Assembly (NCBI GenBank): GCA_956465555.1
Contig: OY101116.1
Location: 1,922,001-1,986,000 of the forward strand
Direction of reading: 5' to 3'
Source: Nitzschia sp. pyKryTriq1
Taxonomy: Eukaryota; Bacillariophyta; Bacillariophyceae; Bacillariales; Bacillariaceae
DNA length: 64,000 bases
In this document: piece after piece, positions 60,727 to 64,000 of the stretch
Layout: each line of letters begins with the position of its first letter
Numbering within the stretch: the stretch's first letter is position 1
Made by a program: the position numbers and the translations under genes
The notes under the pieces: generated by a model
What the model was told of the DNA's origin: nothing
Databases searched by the model: none
The model's input: the letters and a program-made list of their open reading frames with translations, nothing else

Positions 60727-61367
60727 CTACTTTGCTGCGGTTGATCCTTCTTGGGCTACTTGTACAAGCTTCATTTGCTTCTCCAAACTTCGGGTCATGG
60801 CCTCCCAGGATTCATCAACGATCTCTTCACGGCTTGAGTATGGGTCTTCGTTCTCCGTTCGTTCCAAAATCTGTAGAAATGGAATGGGTGAAAAAAAATC
60901 ACGGGTGAGAAAAAAAACACACCACTCGAATCGCTTCGCTTTGCTTGGTCATTATCATTTCATACCTCTTTGACTTGATACACTGTTTGACATTGACTAG
61001 CCACTATTTTTTGAACCACCTCAAATCTCTTCAATGCGATGGTTGCGCAGTCTTCCTTCAAATTCCCGATGGCGATTTCCAACGCTGTGATCCGTCGTAT
61101 CAATTTGATGGGATCCGGCGATTCCTGTCCCCTGAAACAGTCGGGAATTTCAATTACGATTATGTAAGAAAGCAAATATGGCAAATAGCGACGCGGGCTC
61201 TCACAAACAGGAAAAAAACTGCGCCTCACGTACCCTGACATGCTCGCCTGTTCATTTGCCGCCTTGAAAGCCTTCTCCAGATTTTGGGCCGCTTGATTGA
61301 TGTCCGCTTCGGCTTTGCCTAGTTGAGCAGTCAAGCCCCTAGCCTGGATCTCTATCGAGGTCGCCAT
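60727..61367 (-). CDS. SKA2-like kinetochore protein
   Basis: Three exons reconstructed by hand: 61367..61234, 61131..60966 and 60870..60727, with introns of 102 and 95 bp; 147 residues. The product is almost all helical: MATSIEIQARGLTAQLGKAE, NLEKAFKAANEQ, DPIKLIRRITALEIAIGNLK, RFEVVQKIVASQCQTVYQVK, and a last exon ILERTENEDPYSSREEIVDE ... KQMKLVQ. Length, helix pattern and the DP..L...I..L...L segment resemble SKA2, the small subunit of the SKA complex that couples kinetochores to microtubules. The similarity is weak, so another small coiled-coil protein (for example a dynactin or prefoldin-like subunit) is possible. The gene structure is better supported than the name. Confidence 0.55.
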
Positions 61368-61950
61368 GTCGAGTTTCTTGGAAATAGGAGGTCTATGATG
61401 ATTGTACAAGTATGCCTTTTGGTGGTTTCAAAAGTTAGGAATACATAATACCGGTATAATCATCGAGAGCGCCCGTTCTTCAACTTTTCATGCCATGGTT
61501 CTCGCTGTCTGTTGGCGTCTCACTGATGTGCCTGCGTTCGAAAACGAAAACTGAAATTATGGCGCGGATTGTGTGATCGAATAAGTCAATCCAACTGAAG
61601 CTGCCGCGCCAGCCGCGTCGGCGTCAAGCCACGTCGGCGCTTTTCCCTCCGCAAATTGATAGTACGGACGAACTAGTACTGATCTACATTCTTGTAAGCT
61701 GAATGTAGAAATCTATACAAAACATCCCCGACTGGCCTGGATTTTTGCCACGTAAGCATGGATACCCTGTACAAGTACACGTACGGTAGGAGTACAAGTA
61801 CCGCGCTGGTATCATACCGGCAGAGGAGGAGGAGGAGTCCCGTCCGAAGGGAGTTTCTTTCTTTGGGCAGATGCTTTCTTCAAACAATCGGCAACGCTCT
61901 CATCGGCACACTCCACAACTTCCTTCACAATTATTTGAAAGATCGGACCC
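61368..61950. other. Intergenic: divergent promoter region
   Basis: About 580 bp. It has GTAC motifs at 61765-61800 and a short GAGGAGGAGGAG run near 61825. I see no gene. Confidence 0.5.
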
Positions 61951-62681
61951 ATGAAGACCGCTTCCATCATTGTGTCAGCCGTCGTGGTTGGATCTGCCCA
62001 AGCCTTCACCGCTGGATCTCTTCCAGGAGTCCGTGCTAGCCAGGTTGTGAGCTATGGATACGTTCCTTCGGGTTTCACTCCCGAACAGTACAAAAAGTTC
62101 AAGGAGGCCGAGGCTAAGAAAAAGACCAAACAAAATCTCGGTGGATTGGGTCCTCGAGGGTTCAAGTCGCGATCTTTCCAGTCCTTCCAAGAAGCCCTCG
62201 AGAGAGGAGAAGCTGAGCACTTGATGCCTGTTTTCAACGCAAAGGAGAAAGTGAAAAGAGGTGAACTGAAGGTCGAGGATATTCCGGTACGTATTACCAG
62301 AACTTTTGATGTCATGTCGTTGGATCAGCTCTCCCAATTAAAAAATGATTTTCTTCGTGGCTCATGGATGGCGCTAATTTTCAGTACATGCAACGAGGAG
62401 GATCCTGGGATAACACCGATGTGAAGGGAGCGAAGAAGGCTAGATGGCTCAAGTCCGACAAGGATTATGCCGCGGGTGGATACAAGAAAGAACAAAGTGT
62501 CAGTATCTTCGGCTACGGGGAGGGTCTCGATTGGACTGGATCGCGAGCTAGATCACGACCTGAGAGCGCGCCTGGTGCAGCTCCCAAGTTCGGAAAGAAC
62601 TACAAGGCACCCAATGTCAAGGACATAAAGAAGGGCCTCACCCCCGCTACCGAGAAGAAGAAGTTTTTTGGGCTCTTCTAA
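61951..62681 (+). CDS. Small predicted plastid protein, unknown function
   Basis: Exons 61951..62286 and 62385..62681 with a 98-bp intron (GTACGT...TTTCAG) in phase 0; 210 residues. The presequence is a textbook diatom plastid type: signal MKTASIIVSAVVVGSAQAF with the cleavage before Phe, then TAGSLPGVRASQ. The mature protein is basic and polar, with no membrane segment: GFTPEQYKKFKEAEAKKKTK, RSFQSFQEALERGEAEHLMP, YMQRGGSWDNTDVKGAKKAR, VSIFGYGEGLDWTGSRARSR, and a basic end KGLTPATEKKKFFGLF. The family is not known to me; a stromal or thylakoid-associated accessory protein is plausible. Confidence 0.75.
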
Positions 62682-63448
62682 ATTTGATTGATTGTCCAGT
62701 TTCTATGCCCGTTAGAAGTAAAGACTTGTCTACTGACTGTAGGTTACGGAGAGATCGAAACAAGTAGCGTACTCGCGATGACGATACAAGAGAATTCTAC
62801 TACCGGTAGCAACGAAGACTTGGTCACTAGATATACGTATACTCTACTAGAGAGCGAGCAGGATCGTAGCACCGAAGGCTGTTTTCTAGTACAGTATGTT
62901 TCTCCGTACTTGTACGGAATCACAAGGAGGATCCTGATGCAGGTTCTGTGTGCATCAGCAAGGTCTTGCTGTACGCAGGTATTTGGTTGCAGCTACACGA
63001 CTGAGGAGTCGCTCTTTAGTGCGATACTGTACGAAACTAAGAGCAAGAATATTAGTAGAGTAGAGATTTCACTGTCCACTCCTCCTACGAATAGTAGTAG
63101 GTCTACTTTGCTCTCTTTTCTTCGGTACTTGTAGTGTAGTAAAGACAGGATGAGTACAAGTTTTTTAATGTTACGATGAACGAAGACAGGCGTCTGGCCG
63201 ACGCTCCAAAAGATTTCATCACCGATGAGGCCGACGGCTGACGCACATCAGCCGGCCACCAAGAGATCTTTCAACATCATCGGCATCGGCTTTTTCGAAG
63301 TCCATATTCATGTGTTACTTCTTTACCAATACCGCACATCCCTCAGATCTGTTTATGCTACAAGGCAGAGATCACAACAAAATACAAGTCGAATTGTCTC
63401 TACTATCTGACGCGGTCTTCTGACTTGTTCCCTCAAGAATTTGGTGCG
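62682..63448. other. Intergenic
   Basis: About 770 bp between plus-strand genes. It contains TACCGGTA and GTAC motifs (62801-62920) and AGTAGT runs near 63095. A 148-codon open frame at 62688 has no ATG-supported start and no protein character. Confidence 0.5.
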
Positions 63449-64000
63449 ATGATGCTGACATGGCCGAAGTTTTCTCTCTTGTTGGCGTCGTTCCACGCGA
63501 TGATTTTGGGGGTGTCATGTTTTATGGAGGCACAGCAACGCCATATTGCTCGGGATTCGTTCACTTCTTATCATAGCTCCGAGCTAAAGGCGACCCCGAA
63601 ACCTTCCATTGGAATAGTCGGCTCAGGAGCCGTGGGAGGTTACTATGGAGCAAGGCTATGGGAATCCGGTTTGTACGACGTCAAGTTCTTCATGAGAGGC
63701 GATCACTACGAAGAAAGTAAAGCCAATGGTCTTAATGTAACTTCGGTCCATGGCGACATTTTTATTCCACCCGGCGAGCTTCAAGTTTTCAGCGACACGA
63801 ACGAAATGGGCATGGTCGATTGGGTTATCGTGGCAATCAAATCTACTGCTCTAGATTCAATACCAGGTTTGATTTCCCCCCTTCTGGAACCTGGGCAGAC
63901 ACGCGTTTTGGCGATCATGAACGGCTTGATAGAAGACGACCTGATAGATCAGCTGAAAAAATACCATGGTGAGAATGTCGAAGACGAGCACATTCGATGC
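63449..64000 (+). CDS. Ketopantoate reductase (PanE/ApbA)-like protein, 3' end outside window
   Basis: 184 codons from the ATG pair at 63449 run open to the right edge. After a hydrophobic N-terminal stretch (FSLLLASFHAMILGVSCF), which looks like a signal peptide, comes the NADP-binding Rossmann start SIGIVGSGAVGGYYGARLWE. It is followed by VKFFMRGDHYEESKANGLNV, DWVIVAIKSTALDSIPGLIS and VLAIMNGLIEDDLI. This is the PanE/ApbA pattern, in which the Lys of AIKST and the Asn of MNGL lie in the active site. PanE makes pantoate in the coenzyme A pathway, but many family members act on other 2-keto acids, so the substrate is uncertain. The C-terminal domain is not visible. Confidence 0.82.
   Translation, partial: MMLTWPKFSLLLASFHAMILGVSCFMEAQQRHIARDSFTSYHSSELKATPKPSIGIVGSGAVGGYYGARLWESGLYDVKFFMRGDHYEESKANGLNVTSVHGDIFIPPGELQVFSDTNEMGMVDWVIVAIKSTALDSIPGLISPLLEPGQTRVLAIMNGLIEDDLIDQLKKYHGENVEDEHIRC

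Noticed and set aside
62688-63134. 148-codon plus-strand frame
   Set aside because: It begins at a non-ATG codon in GTAC-rich intergenic DNA and has no protein-like pattern.

Overview
The window reads as gene-dense nuclear DNA of a diatom, most likely a pennate one. I cannot name the species. The evidence is: spliceosomal introns that are mostly 65-140 bp with GTAAGT/GTACGT donors and CAG/TAG acceptors; intergenic gaps of a few hundred bases with genes on both strands; several proteins with a secretory signal peptide followed by a Phe-containing cleavage region (for example AQAF-TAG, TQS-FIL, VFA-FTL), as expected for plastids of secondary red origin; a mitochondrial-type KDPG aldolase, known from diatom Entner-Doudoroff metabolism; and eukaryotic housekeeping genes (UFD1, MED31, ALG12, TVP23, PPIL4).

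Layout. 0-10 kb: the 3' part of a PPR protein, UFD1, a plastid-type membrane protein, a small plastid-type protein with a reconstructed first exon, an FTR-variable-chain-like protein, and a membrane sulfotransferase. 10-20 kb: a second PPR protein, a small PH-like membrane protein, a discoidin-domain membrane protein, a mitochondrial-carrier-family protein with a signal peptide, and cyclophilin-RRM protein PPIL4. 19-28 kb: a secreted SET-like plus 2OG-dioxygenase-like fusion, ALG12, an inverted paralogue of the sulfotransferase, a short lipocalin/ShKT protein, and MED31. 28-39.3 kb: a kinesin-14 and, upstream on the same strand, a 1958-residue coiled-coil protein that looks like a motorless, repeat-expanded paralogue. 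40-48 kb: a P1B copper ATPase, TVP23, a small secreted GPI-like protein, and a stretch that may be a decayed element. 48-54.6 kb: KDPG aldolase, a membrane protein built of four 4-TM repeats, an RraA/HMG-aldolase-like enzyme, and a DUF4336 protein. 55-64 kb: plastid cysteine desulfurase SufS, a modular protein with two NTF2-like domains, a SKA2-like kinetochore protein, a small plastid protein, and the start of a ketopantoate-reductase-like gene cut by the window edge.

Most genes are unrelated neighbours, as is usual in eukaryotes, so no operon logic applies. Genes with a visible relationship are the tandem kinesin/coiled-coil pair, the two inverted sulfotransferases, and the two pyruvate-forming aldolases about 4 kb apart. 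Intergenic DNA is strikingly rich in GTAC-based palindromes (GTACAAGTAC, TACCGGTA, AGTACTGTAC). They cluster densely at about 24.0, 32.9, 43.5 and 47.3 kb. Exon boundaries were placed by eye from splice consensus, reading frame and family conservation; all given joins keep phase.
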